Counted from the stretch's first letter, positions 24,230 to 36,916 are shown. The stretch is DNA of 64,000 nt from Diphasiastrum complanatum (GCA_029204225.1 CM055097.1:40769028-40833027); one strand, 5' to 3'. Notes: generated by a model from the letters alone, not told the origin. Numbers and translations: made by a program.

Positions 24230-27200
24230 CCTTACAAGGAGTAAAGTCCCATCAAATAATTCATGTACTAACTGGAAGTCTTCTTCAAAAATTTCCTGTG
24301 TAATATGTTTGAAAAAAGTAGATGAAAATTGAATAAATTTATACTTTACAAATAAGTTTTGAATAAAAAATAATGTTTTAGTTGCAAAAGTGCCGAACTG
24401 CCAGTAAGTATATGTACAGAAGGCTTTATGTTCACGGGATTTGACTATGTCCTATAGATTGTGCTTGATTTCTGCAAAATAGCTTGCAATTTTCGCTCCT
24501 AGTCGATGTATATCATTTAACAAAAGACCTACGTTGTCAAATTCTCCAATATTCGCATGGCCCTCTGGTAAGTATAACTTGAACTCTGCATGCCGCCTCC
24601 AAAATTTTCGTTTTGAATCGCTATGCTTCAAAAATTGGTACTTCTTAATTCGGATTACTCCAGAGCATACATGAAGGTTGAGCCTATATACTGTTCAACT
24701 GACCCGAATAGCAAAACTTTAAATTTACCTTGGATTAAGGCCCAACATAGGCATCCCTTTTGTTCTATGCTAAGTTGGTCCCATAACTAAAAAAAATCTT
24801 CTTTTTCCCATACTGAATGCCAGTCCTCAAATGCCATGCCTACTGAGCCTAGTAGCATCAAATAATCGATATGTCATTGCAATTCGATGTTAAGATGGCA
24901 GGGACTCCACTTCCAGAATCATTCAAAAAAAACTTGAAAACGTTCTGCACATACCTTCAACTGATTTTTATTCGGTCGTTTTGCCTTAGGCAGCGCTTCA
25001 GCAACATCCTGGTTGTGGATTCTGCAACGAGCTTATGGTCTTCGAGCTGCTGCTTTAGGTCTGGTACCTTATTTTGAAGGTCGGAGATCTTGATGCAGGC
25101 TTCAGCATACTCTAGGTAATCAACAACTCTCGAACATTGGTGAGTTGCCTGAAGCTGTTTTGCCAATTCTTCAATCTTTTCTAGGGCCTACAAATATTCC
25201 TCATGTGCATCTGTCCCAGAATAGATTATTGTCTCAGCATAAAGCTCCTTCAGCTCGACAAGTTCTTCTTCAACTAACACTTTGTCATTTTCGAGTGGAA
25301 GAAGAAATTCGACTCGAAAATTCTCGAGCATCTGGTCCTGAAAAGACTGCAACTTCAAAGGATCAATCTGGATTGATCCAGAGCTGCTGCATAACTGTCA
25401 CGCACTTTCTGCCTTCATTCGCTTCGTGGTCTCATCGTGCAAAGTGGTCTACAGAGTAGTCTTTTCTGCCTTGATCTTATTGAGCTCAGCTTGCAAAGAA
25501 TCAAAATTTGTCTACAATTCTACAGACTTGGCCTTAAGTGCCTTATTGTTGTCTTGATAAGATTGGGCTTCGTCGTTTGATAACTGGAGCATTTGGCCTA
25601 AGGAGTGATTTCGCTCAGTCAGTTCTGCCTCCAGAGACGCAATCTTCTCAGCCAACATTTTTATTTTGTTGGTCATCTCGTCCGTTGCTTGGAACAAATG
25701 CATCGTGCTTTGTTGGATATGAAGATCATAAGCATGGATTTTACCAACAATTTCCTTGGCTCCCGTGGAAAATTGCTGGTACCACCTGTATAGATTTTCT
25801 TTCTCTTCTTCATCTGCACTGTGGCCTCATCATCAATCCCCTTGCCTTTGTCTTGCATTTGTGTGTTCAAGATGGTGTCTTCATCATCCGTGAATGTAGA
25901 GCTCTTTGGCTTCTGAGAAGACCCATCTGGGACGACGGCCAAGGTGTCGGCTTGTTGTTAAAAATTCACAATTCTAGCTTGACTAGTTTTGGTCATATGA
26001 CTTGTAAATAGTTAGATGGTCATGATGTGGCTTGTCACACGTGCCAAATAGCATAGGATTCCATTCATAAGGATGTTCTCAAGTAGACCTAAGTGTTAGA
26101 ACCTTTGGAATGAGTCCAAATTATGCTTAGACACAAGGGAGAAAAAATAGGAGCTATTTTTGGTAATTTTTGCATTGTTGAGGGATCTCCAAGATTCCAA
26201 CCCTAACTTGGTAGGGATGAAAGATCCACCAAAATTAGCATTAGGGATAGGTTTAGGGCTACTCATACCTGCCCAAAACCGTGATGGATCATGTATATAT
26301 AGGTGATGATATCTCACCAAAATCAATCAAGCAATTTCATGTTTTTTCTCTCATAATGGTGCAATTGCTCTCTATGTTCATAATTGTTTGAGTACTTGTG
26401 ATTACTAATGATTATAGGATTGAATGTAGGTCTGGTGTACAGTACTCAGACTGTGGGAGGCCGTACTTTCACACGTGTGAAGCCTTCTTCAAGGATTTGG
26501 GCCATTTAGTGAGGTTCAAGCATGGATTTTTGATGGATTTTGATGCTTCAACTTGTGCTAATCTTATGAAATCATAATCTATTGTTGCCCTCATCATTTC
26601 AAGTGTTTTAGGATCCTTATTTGCTGTAATTTTTACACTTGTGTGGAAGAATCTGGAATAATCTGCACAGCAACATCCGAAACAGAGTCCTTCTGGACTG
26701 ATGCTATGTTGACCTCCATGGTTGCAGTAGCTGCTGGCTGGACTTGTGGAACGGATGTGTTCTTTAGGAGACTGGATAGATCTATCTTTGTTGTCATAAG
26801 CATCATTCCTGCCAGTACACCTTGCTCTGTTTCAGTCAGTATGCCGAAATGTTCGCACAGTCGTGAGATGTGTGCTCCCACTACATCAAACTTCTTGTGC
26901 TTTATCCAGCGTAGAAATGCTTTGTAGGCAATAATGCCAAAGCAAACTAGCTGGCTTACCAGTGCATCCACCAACTATCCAAAATTTTGAGTTGAAATAG
27001 TGGCATCAGCATCAGTGACGAACAATACTTGATTGGAATACTTGAAGAAAAACTTCAGTTGCGCATCCTTCACCATCGTAATTTTGTACCCTTTGCTTGG
27101 TACATAACAATTCGCCAAAAAATATGTTGCTTCATCGATGGAGTCCTTGGACGTTGGATTGGCAGTGCCATCGATTGGCAGTCCAAGGGCTTCAGAGAAA

Positions 27201-27433
27201 ACCGCTTCGTTGATTGTGAAGATGTTATTTCACAATGTTACTTTGAAGTCAGACTCGGCCACTGTGTGAATGGAATTCACAAAATCAGTGTTGATCTCTT
27301 ATAAGACAACAGATGGGTCTACTTTGAGATCACCTAGCCTGCATTGATCTAGTAAGGACTGAAGTGTCGCAAGTCGGATAGAAGCTCGAATTTTCCAACT
27401 GATAGTAGAGCTGGTGCTTGCACTTGAATCCAT
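24230..27433 (-). pseudogene. Gypsy-associated accessory ORF, coiled coil, split by solo LTR
   Basis: The ATG at 27433 (MDSSASTSST) opens a frame kept to 26633 with three in-frame stops. It includes NNIFTINEAVFSEALGLPID and YFLANCYVPSKGYKITMV, which resemble the N-terminal domain of proteins labelled putative plant transposon protein. The frame is then cut by the LTR at 25956-26637 and resumes in register (DTLAVVPDGSSQKPKSS), running into a Lys-rich patch and a long coiled coil (KIKMLAEKIASLEAELTER, KISDLQNKVPDLKQQLEDHK) to about 24957. Coding-like sequence continues with stops (FKLYLPEGHANIGEFDNVG) to about 24230. Same strand and position downstream of pol suggest an extra 3' ORF of the Tat-type element at 27961-33322. 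Its role is unknown. Confidence 0.5.
25956..26637 (+). mobile_element. Solo LTR with perfect 5-bp target duplication
   Basis: The 682-bp block begins TGTTAAAAATT and ends AATTTTTACA, imperfect terminal inverted repeats with the canonical TG..CA ends. CTTGT occurs immediately on both sides (25951-25955 and 26638-26642) as a target-site duplication. It interrupts the minus-strand accessory ORF, whose frame is in register on both sides once one CTTGT copy is discounted. A TATA-like run near 26291 suggests plus orientation. No internal retrotransposon sequence is present, so it is a solo LTR left by LTR-LTR recombination. No second copy was noticed in the window. Confidence 0.9.
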
Positions 27434-27960
27434 CGTGGTATGAGAATATTTTTGAAAACAACAGTAAACGTGAGCAAGAGCGTGAACGATGGTAAACGAG
27501 AATGAGCAAGCACGAACAAGTGAAAGTAAAAAAAAAGTGTAAACGGAAATAGAAAATTGCAATGTTTAGACGATGACACGGTGGAGATGATAATCACATG
27601 GCAACTTGATTTGACATCTGTCAAATTCATAAATAAAAAATAGTATCTTTACCGATCTTCGAGACAGCTAAAGAGATAATCTTAATCAGCTTAAGACTGT
27701 TCAAAATTTAAATAATAATATAATTTCACATCTATGCAGTCTTCTACGTAGTCATAAACATAGACATAAATATGAATGACATTTGGAAACATGTGTACAT
27801 TTATACATTTAATAAAAGGGAGTTACCAAATCCAAAAAGTAAATAATAAATAATCAATTAAGTAATAAATATATAAATCAAAGAAAAATAAAAATTCGGA
27901 TTCTTAAAAAATACTCAAAAGATTCTCCCCTCAAAATCCTTCGTTAAAGATAATATTTCT
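27434..27960. other. A/T-rich spacer between pol and accessory ORF
   Basis: About 530 bases with no frame that carries recognisable motifs. On the minus strand it follows the integrase end and precedes the accessory ORF start at 27433, and may be the intervening untranslated region of one element. Confidence 0.45.
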
Positions 27961-28200
27961 TTAGTTTAGGACCGTTGGCAATAATTCACCTTCCAATGAC
28001 TGAAGTTGGACAGTACCGTTTTCAAATACTTCAATAACCTTGTACGGTCCCATCCACCTCATATAAAGCTTCCCAAGAAATTTTTGATGGCGATTATCAT
28101 ATATCAAAGCATAATCATCAGACTTAGGATCAACAGTTTTGATATGATTATCATGCTTTTTCTTTCTCTGTTCCTGGATTTTCTCTGTAACACCCTTCGA
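27961..28200 (-). pseudogene. Ty3/gypsy integrase C-terminus (GPY module)
   Basis: The frame reads RKKKHDNHIKT then KLYMRWMGPYKVIEVFENGT and VQLQSLEGE, the chromatin-side tail of Ty3/gypsy integrase. It ends with a TAA at 27961. It is fused directly to the RT thumb at about 28200, so RNase H and the DDE core (several hundred codons) are deleted. Confidence 0.8.
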
Positions 28201-29089
28201 ATTGGTTCGAGGTAAGGACTGCAGCAATAGAGGCATGATTCTGGATAAATCTTCGATAATAACCAACATGTCCTAAGAAACCTCTTAGTTCACATAGATT
28301 CGTTGGTGTAAACAAATTCTTTATAACTTCGACTTTATCTTTGTCAACTTCAATTCTTCTGCTGGATATTCTACGCCCCAAAAGTATACCTTCTCTCATA
28401 TCGAAAAAACATTTTTCGGGGTGAAGTGACAAACAAGTGTCTCGACACCTCTGCAACGTAAGTTTTAGTTTCTGACTATGAGACTTGATATTACTGTTAA
28501 CATAGAAATCATCAATGAAAATTTCAAGAAATGTTCTTAGGAATGCAACAAAAATTAGCATCATAATTCTTTGGAAAATAGCTGGTGCATTGCAAAGACC
28601 AAAGGGCATTTTATTGTAGGCATAAGTGCCCCAATCGGTAGTAAACATGGTCTTCGGTCGATCTTCCTTCCTTACTCCAACTTGATTATAGCTAGAGAAG
28701 CCATCACAGAAACTGTAACATTCTTGTCCAACAACCTGGTCCAGAATGGAATCCGTGAAGGGTAATGGGTGGTGACCTTTCTTGGTAGCAACATTCAGCT
28801 TCTTGAAATCCTGGCAAATTCAAATCTTGCCAGTCTTCTTCTTTGGAACTACAACAATGGGAGACACCCATTCACTGCTTAAGACGGGATAAATAATGTC
28901 TGCCTTAAGGTGCTTGTTGAGTTCATCCTTCACCATAAGAGAGTACTTTGGATTGAGTCGATATTGTCTCTGTCGGACAGGAACAACATCTTCTTTAAGA
29001 TCAATGTGGTGCTCGCCAAATTCAGCATGTATTCCCTTCAATTCTTCGAGCGACCATGCAAATATGTCTTGGTACTCTTTCATTAGCAA
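28200..29089 (-). pseudogene. Ty3/gypsy reverse transcriptase
   Basis: From the right: YQDIFAWSLEELKGI, ADIIYPVLSSEWVSPIVVVP, KKGHHPLPFTDSILDQVVGQ, YSFCDGFSSYNQV, PFGLCNAPAIFQRIM, LEIFIDDFYV (catalytic IDD), HPEKCFFDMREGILLG and LRGFLGHVGYYRRFI. All RT motifs are present in order with few breaks, so this is the best preserved gypsy RT in the window. Its thumb runs into the deletion that removed RNase H. A short frame at 29022-29243 carries the lead-in region. Confidence 0.88.
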
Positions 29090-29285
29090 TAAATTCTGCT
29101 AATTCTATTTCTCCAAGGGACTTAGAAGCATGCACAAATTTTCCAGGTGCAAGTCCAATTAGCTCTGTAAAATCTGGCAAAATTATACCTTCCGTCATAC
29201 TGGCCTGGGTATGGCCGTGAATTTTGCGCATGGCTGACTCCATGGATTTATTCTTGTCATCAGCCTGGTGTTTATTACCAAATTC

Positions 29286-29531
29286 TTATTCGGATTCGTC
29301 AGATTCGTCATCTGTATCTTGATCAGAATCCTCAGAATTCATATCTACAGCTTTTGATTCATTTATAACTATATCATCATCTTTATTGCAGACATCGAAG
29401 AATTCTTCTTTGTCATCCGATGAATTATTATTCTCATAGCATTTGAAATTATTTAATTCGAAGTTTGATGCATTAGAGAATATCTTAAGGGCATAAGAAA
29501 AATCTTTTGAAGTAAAACTGGTGTCAGACAT
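29286..29531 (-). pseudogene. Acidic linker between protease and RT
   Basis: An 81-codon frame very rich in Asp, Glu, Ser and Asn (NNNSSDDKEEFFDVCNKDDD, MNSEDSDQDTDDESDESE). It lies between the protease and RT of the same element and is probably a disordered polyprotein linker. No domain is recognised. Confidence 0.5.
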
Positions 29532-29573
29532 AGGAGTTTCGCCTTCATATCTATCATGTTTTCAGGTGATAAT

Positions 29574-29999
29574 CTATTCTGTTGGCTTTCCACGATTAGT
29601 TGTCTCACCAATTTGAAATCTTAGTTCCCTGGACTTCCAGTGTACACTTGCGTTAGACTGATAAAGCGAAGGTCGTCCAATTAAAACAGAGTAAGATGAC
29701 AAACCAAGCGGTTTGATAACAATAAAGTTCATTGTAAAAGGCTTGGCTTGAATATATACAATAACGTCCTTCAATTCACCAGCAAGTTTTCTTCGTGTCG
29801 AATTGGCCAACTTGATATTTCTTTGGGTTGGTTGAATATTAGTCAAACCTAAGGCATGAGCAGTGTCTTCAGTTATTATGTTGACACTCGAACTTGAGTC
29901 AATCGGCATCTTTTCAATTAAGCATCCGGCAATTGTGACATCAATTTCTAGTGGGCCAAGATCTCCTAAATCAATAGATAGTACGCCAACATCTAGCAA
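29574..29999 (-). pseudogene. Ty3/gypsy retropepsin-like protease
   Basis: A 141-codon frame with IDVTIAGCLIEKMPIDSSSS, VNIITEDTAHALGL, LIGRPSLYQSNASVHW and the closing LRFQIG. The fold matches Ty3/gypsy protease, which cuts the Gag-Pol polyprotein. The active-site triplet is D-S-S where D-S-G or D-T-G is expected, so the flap-side glycine is lost and activity is doubtful. Otherwise uninterrupted. Confidence 0.8.
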
Positions 30000-30120
30000 A
30001 GAAGTTCATTTCTTCTTCTTAGAGACCGAGGGACCTTTTAACTGTTTGCGGTAAAATTGTTATCTGCCAACAATTGCTCGAGAGTTATATGTGCTAAGAG
30101 AACCAATATCAGTTACAATG

Positions 30121-31375
30121 TCATAGTCTTTCGTCTTCGCTTTCGAGATAGGCCTCCAAAAGTTTTGTCTTCGTGATTTCCACATCCCCCTCCTCAAATG
30201 TAACTGTCTTCTCTACAACGGCTGTCTGTAACTCGGAATTGATAATTTCTTTTGCATCCGGAGAAATATCGTTCGAGAATAACTTGGCTGCATCACGATC
30301 ATAATCATGATCTGCTTTAAGATCTTCCTTCATTATAGACTTGTTCAAAGACTTCTTCTTCGAAAAATTTCTTCGCTTCTTTGAAGATACTTTTGTGTCA
30401 AGTTTCGAGGAGCTTTTGCTTCTCGTAGTCACTTTAAATAACTTCTCGACATCGCTTGGCCAAGATTGGTTAGTTGTCTTTGTCTGTTTGGTTTCAATGA
30501 CATCAACCTTCTGCACAACAGCGTCCACCGAAGGTTTTACTTTCAAATCGACAGCAGAGTAGGTGTAACAACATATTGATATTTTGGATGCAACTTCTGT
30601 GGTTGTGGACAGTCCGGATACTTGTGGCCAAGTTCTTTGTAGTTTGAACATAAAGGTATATATCCGATCGGCTTTCGTGGTTGCGGACAGTCAAGCGAAA
30701 AATGTCTTGGTTCACCACAGTTATAGCAAATTTTCAAAAAGGGTTTCGTCAAACTGGTAGCCTTGATTACACAAATTCTAGTGGATTGTGGCTTTTTGGT
30801 GCAAACTTTGGTTTGCCTTGTTGGACGAGTGTTGTGGTACCTTGAACATAATTGGTAGTCGCATCATCTTGAAATATAAAGAGCACTTCCTGAGAAGGAT
30901 CTTCAACATACTTTACGTTCACAGATTTACAATCTTCTTTAGAGTGTCCAGATGTACCGCATTTCGTACACCATAGTCTTGAGCTCAAAGAAGAAGCCTT
31001 CGGTCTCTTGTTTGCAACTTCTGAAATTTGAACTTTCAGATCATTGAACTTCTTATTAAGATCAACCATATTACTTTTCCAAAGCTTTTCAACTTTAGAT
31101 GTCGTAGACTTGTCCTCAGTGGTTTTGCTATCTTCTTTTCGTTTGGACTTTCGTTTCTTCCTTTGATCTGCATCATCATTTTCTGTATCTGATGAATCAC
31201 TTGAGTCAGACTCAAAACTGGAAGAACTTGAACTAGATTCAGATTTAGATTCATCTTCACTGCCGCTGGAGATATGCTTAGGCTTTCGAGTTTGTCTGGT
31301 AGACCATCTTTTGCATGCTAACTTGGAAGTCTCATAGTTCTCAGCGCTTGCTATGACTGTTGATAAAGAAGTCAT
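30121..31375 (-). pseudogene. Gypsy gag C-terminus with tandem zinc knuckles
   Basis: Minus-strand frames in order: a Ser/acidic/basic region (SSSSSFESDSSDSSDTEND, RKKRKSKRKEDSKTTEDKS), then knuckle 1 WCTKCGTSGHSKEDC (30940-31000 area), and knuckles CYNCGEPRHFSLDC and CSNYKELGHKYPDC at 30543-30752. The last has tyrosine in place of the second cysteine. 30121-30651 continues as a Lys/Ser-rich segment. CCHC knuckles bind RNA in the retrotransposon particle. Frameshifts separate the parts. Confidence 0.75.
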
Positions 31376-31559
31376 ATCTCCTTGTCTGTATTATCGATCA
31401 ACTTTTGGTGTTAAACTTGCCAAAACCCACTCGACCTGCATCGCGACAAGATACACACCAGTTAGTTTTCCAATTAGATTCTTTACTTTTTATAACAAGT
31501 AGCTAGTTGGGGTTTCATTACCAAGGGCTATCACAAAAAACCAGCAGAGATTCTTCACT

Positions 31560-31930
31560 CTTCTTCTGCACATTGTTGGTCATCCGAGAATCTGGATGAA
31601 CAACCAATTTCTCTAAACTGGTTCAGAAATGCATCTTTCAACAGTAACCAGATAGCTACACGTCCTGGTCCAACTTGGATGTACCATATGCAGGCTTGCT
31701 TTCTCAAAAGATCATGAAAGATCCGTAGCTTGTCAGCATCAACACCTTCATTGTTCGAGTTAGTAATCGACTCGAACTACAAAACATAACTGTCAACATC
31801 ATCTGAAGATGTTCTTTTAAGATAATCATATTTGATCTTTGAGATTGAAGTGAAACGATTAGCAGGGCCTTCCGTAGTCGGTTCTAGATCAGGATCTGGA
31901 TCTAGCTTAGGATTTGGATCGCTTTTCTGC
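31560..31930 (-). pseudogene. Gypsy gag capsid-like domain
   Basis: In one minus-strand frame with a TAG break: KLDPDPDLEPTTEGPANRFT, ISKIKYDYLKRTSSDDVDSY, KLRIFHDLLRKQACIWYIQ, LKDAFLNQFREIG. This is the Retrotrans_gag pattern of a length-conserved, Trp- and Phe-containing helical domain. It precedes the zinc-knuckle region of the same element. Confidence 0.65.
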
Positions 31931-33000
<1,070 letters not shown>

Positions 33001-33013
33001 TGCTCTGATCCCA
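33001..33013 (-). promoter_or_regulatory. Primer binding site of gypsy element
   Basis: On the minus strand the LTR end ..TTAACA is followed directly by TGGGATCAGAGCA, one base off the usual plant TGGTATCAGAGC site complementary to initiator tRNA-Met. It sets the direction of the element as right to left. Confidence 0.8.
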
Positions 33014-33125
33014 TGTTAATGATCTGATAAGCACTATCAATCATTCATCATAAGCAATCACCATAAGAAGGGGAAAGAACACACAATCACTATATCACAC
33101 TGAATAACAAAGAGTAAAATAAATC

Positions 33126-33216
<91 letters not shown>

Positions 33217-33322
33217 ATAAAACTAGTAGTTGATTATAGACTAGCCTACAGCTACTTACAGCTGGTAACAGCTGTCAACAGTAAATCGTAAACAGTAATA
33301 AGTTTATCATTGGTTTCTAACA
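33014..33322 (-). mobile_element. 5' LTR of gypsy element, microsatellite-filled
   Basis: 309 bp starting TGTTA and ending TAACA on either strand, adjacent to the primer site. It contains (TA)n at about 33130-33184 and (GA)n at about 33185-33211, so a quarter of the LTR is simple repeat. Near 33240-33290 CAGCTA/CAGCTG words recur. The matching 3' LTR was not found. Confidence 0.75.
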
Positions 33323-33335
33323 TCAATAACTAAAG

Positions 33336-33492
33336 GGCACTTGTCGACAAAAATTTTATTTATGAATATTGATATTTAGAGTAATGAAAAAACTCTTATA
33401 TGCCCTTGTCAAAAACATGACATGACTGGTTACACTAGATCTACCATCATTGATAGCAAATATTGTAAGATACAGCCTGAAAGGCATGGAAG
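33336..33492. repeat. Dispersed repeat, inverted copy at 51688-51878
   Basis: The words GCACTTGTCGA, ATGCCCTTGTCAAAA, GGTTACACTAGATC and CTACCATCATTGATAGCA occur here and, reverse-complemented and in the same order, at 51688-51878. This copy lacks about 40 bases. Homology begins within about 14 bases of the outer end of the 33014-33322 LTR, so that LTR may have landed in or beside an older copy of this repeat. Confidence 0.8.
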
Positions 33493-35274
33493 GAAAAGGT
33501 ACTATTCCCTTTTAGTACCCCTCTGATCATGAGATTCATAATGAGACTCGGTTATTCAGCTAAAGTCTCGGCCAAAAACTTCAGTCGTTCGGTTGAGCTC
33601 CTTAGTGAAGATTCGATTGAAGAGTTCAGTGGAAGAGACTTTGTTCAGGATCTTCGGAGGGAGGCCTCGGCTAAAGAGCCTTGGTTTGGACATTTGGTTG
33701 GTTTTGTGGATTGAGACCTCGAATGAGATCTTTGAGCGATGAGTCGGATTAAGTGGCTTGTTGCGATCTTCGGTCGGTAGATATTCGGTTAATGGCAGAC
33801 TGAAGATTCGATTAAAAATTCATGCTAAAAATCTCAAAAGAAAATTGAGGCTTGATTGCACTTCTCGATTGATGATCTGGAAGCAATTGTCGGTTCTAGT
33901 CTTCGGTTAGAAGACCTTCAGAAGGACCAAAATTTGATTGAAGTAGCTTGGTATAATCTTTGTATTTGGTTGAACGTCTATACTCGGTTCGGGTGAACAC
34001 GCGATTCGTGTGAACACTCGGAGTGGGTGAACACTCGTTCGGTTCGGTTGAAGTGCAAAGAAGCAGGAGTGAACACTTGGTTAATAGGTAAGGCTCGGTA
34101 AGCAGTTGAGTAATGACAAAGTGTCGCAACTTGTTTTGGTTGATTTGCATATAACTTTGGTAGTCCTAATCAAATGATTCAGTTAGTGCAAAAGAAACAC
34201 TCAGTTGGAGATTCAGTTGATCAGGTTTTGGATTTGATTCAGATTAAGAGTGACGTGAATGGAATTAATCGAATGGTGTGTTGGCAAAACTCACTTTTGC
34301 AAGAGAAAACAATGAATCTCGATTCGATCGATGTTATATTGTAGGTCGTTCAAGGTATAGGAACTCTGTCAAAGTGTTGTTGTGTTGTTTTGTGGTAATT
34401 GTTATCAACCAATGCTCGATAAAACAATCCGAACCAATTGTTCGTGCCCATTAAAATATTGCGAACCGAATCTAGGTTGATCAGACAAGTGGTCAACCGA
34501 ATGTATGTGGTATGTAATAAATAAGCCGACTATCTATGGTATGTGTAATCAGCCGAATGGTTGTGGTAAGAGATCAGCCGAATGGATGTGGTAAGTGATC
34601 AGCCGACTATCTGTGATATATGTAATTAGTTGAATGGCTGTGGTAACTGATCAGCCGAATGGCTGTGGTAACTGATCATTTTTCTATGTTGCTTGGTTTG
34701 AGGGATGATACTTTGAAATTTTCAGGTTTCAAGAGTTTTTGATATGTTTATAATTGTAAATTAGCTGAATTCTTGACCCTGAAAGAATAAGATTAGTGCA
34801 TTTGAATTGCAAACAGACTCGGTTAACCTAATAGTCAAAAAAATGCAAGAATCAAAAAAGTGAAAAATCATAATATAAGCAAATCATTTTAAGTATATGA
34901 TAGATGGTAGATTGAATGTAGATGAAGGTGTAAAAACAGCTACCATGCAAAATGGAACCCAAGATTCATCAAATCTAAAGTGTCTTCATTTTCTTGATTT
35001 TCGTAAAACTTGTCAAAAAAATGGTAGAATCTGATTTTTTGAGGACTTTTGATGGAAAACATATCAAATCAAAGCAAACTATGGATCGTAAGAATGCTAG
35101 TGATGAACAAGAAATTGTTCTAAAAGTGTTTTGCAAGATGATCAAACAAACATGAAAATTGAAACAGCTCCTATATGACAAGTGAAACAACAATGGCAAC
35201 GACGCCATATTCTGTCCGATTCTTCCCAACCTTAGATAAACTACCATGCAACCTAGCTCCTAAGCCCGAGAAGA
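33493..35274. other. LTR-like debris with minisatellite
   Basis: 33530-34300 is rich in CGGTT/TTCGGT and GAACACTCG words, as in many LTR U3 regions, with no conserved frame. 34480-34680 is a minisatellite (separate entry). 34680-35274 is A/T-rich. No gene is visible. Confidence 0.45.
34480..34680. repeat. ~25-bp minisatellite
   Basis: About seven to eight imperfect units close to GATCAGCCGAATGGCTGTGGTAA in direct order. The last two units are nearly identical; earlier ones vary (CCGACTATCTGTG, CCGAATGTATGTG). Confidence 0.85.
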
Positions 35275-35678
35275 ATGTAACTACTCGCCTTCTCTTCTAA
35301 GAAGAGGGGACCTCTTAAATAAGCAAGAGAGCTACTTAGGTAGAGCCCAAGTGGCAATTCCACAATAAAACAAATTACAAATGGAATTATCTCCTCCACT
35401 AGAGGTCACCATCAAAAGGTGACTCACTCTACTTTTCTAAGAGGGGTCTACTAGCATTAATTCCATATGCCTAGAAATACTAGTTCCTACATGGTCATTC
35501 CATCTTTTGGGATTCACCATAAAGCTCACATGATTTATTCTTATCATTCTTAACTAGAATTTCTCGGCTCTCATTCTTCATTCATCCCTCCTTCAGAGAC
35601 CTCTTCAGTCTAAGGTGAAATATCCTCTTGGATAACTTTGGCCTAGTATCTCAAGGGATTCGTCAGAATTAACCAACA
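35275..35678 (-). mobile_element. Diverged LTR (U3 part) of the gag-only family
   Basis: On the minus strand from 35678 this reads TGTTGGTTAATTCTGACGAA and follows the LTRs at 48087 and 53610 for about 400 bases, including ATGGAATGACCATGTAGGAA, CTAGTATTTCTAGGCA, GTAGACCCCTCTTA and CCTTTTGATGGTGACCTCTA. Divergence is clearly higher than between the two LTRs at 48 and 54 kb. Similarity fades left of about 35275, so the R-U5 half differs or is lost. Orientation is opposite to the full element. Confidence 0.85.
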
Positions 35679-36900
35679 CAAATTCTTGCTTTCCAAAAAA
35701 TATTTTAAATATCTTGTGTACCTTCAACACTACTGTATCTTTGAATCCATGCCTACCTTTAGCCATTTGTTTGACGCTATCAACAAATGCAAGTGATTCT
35801 TCTTTGGCTTGTCTCCAAAAAAGTAACATTCTATTTGACATTCGTCTTTAAGGTTGTTGGTTAATCTCACACCCCAATCATAATAGCAAGAGACCATACT
35901 CGTCTTTCATTGTAGTTGTGTACATTTTCAAATTCATCCCCTCCATTGTCAAATCCTTTCTCCTTTTTGTCTATGGAAGCTTTTGCCCTACCGTATGCAT
36001 GCTACCTTCCACACTCGTCCCCCTTTATGTTGCATTCTCTTGCACAAGTCTTTCAATTCTAATTAATTGCTTCCCTTTTTTTATTGAATCCATTGTACTC
36101 AATGGTGAACCAAGCTTGTCATCCTCTCCAATGCTCAACAAATCACAAATCTTAGTTCACCTACATGTTGATTTCTTACTTGAAAAGTACTGTACTCCCA
36201 AACGATTCGTTGTATGGTTCATCCCACATTACACTATAGCCTCTTGACTCAAAGAGGCTAGTAGTATAGGCTCCTCGTGTTATGGTGATTTTATTACTAA
36301 AATGCTACGTCAGTTACTAGGTTGTTTTGCTAACACCCCACCCTCTAGGTTTTGCTCACGTGGACAATGAAACTACATGTGAAAAATTTGATGCAAAGTT
36401 AACATTCAATGACAACAAATGAATCAAAAATATAAGAACAAAAATTAGTGTAATAGTTCAAATTCCTTAATCATGTGTACATAAGTGGAATTTGGCATAC
36501 TTCTCTTCTCATCACACTTGAGTAAATATTTCAGATACTGAAGTACACTTAATCAAAGCAATGCCATTAATTCTCCTTATAGAACGTTGTAACAACCAAA
36601 AACACAACTATGTAAAACTCAAAACTTCTACCATAAACAATAATCTGAAATAAGTATGTTCTTAGTGAAGTCTGTTTTCTTCGTTGAAGAAAAGATCTTA
36701 ATTGCAATTTGCAACTATTTCTCACTACATGTACCATCTTCCTTTGCCAAATTCACTTCATTTTCAAAAGAAACCTAAGTAACCCTTCCAATGTGTCTAC
36801 ATCAATAATATGCGAATTCAACAATCATACCTCATGACTGAATCAATGTACTGACTAAATAGTAAATTCCAAAATATCTAATGGCCACGGCACATCTATG
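35679..36900. other. Unassigned sequence
   Basis: A minus frame ending in the LTR (35605-35841) carries FVDSVKQMAKGRHGFKD but no recognised domain; it may be a coding remnant next to the LTR. The rest has no supportable feature. Confidence 0.35.
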
Positions 36901-36916
36901 TACCTTTACAGTCATC

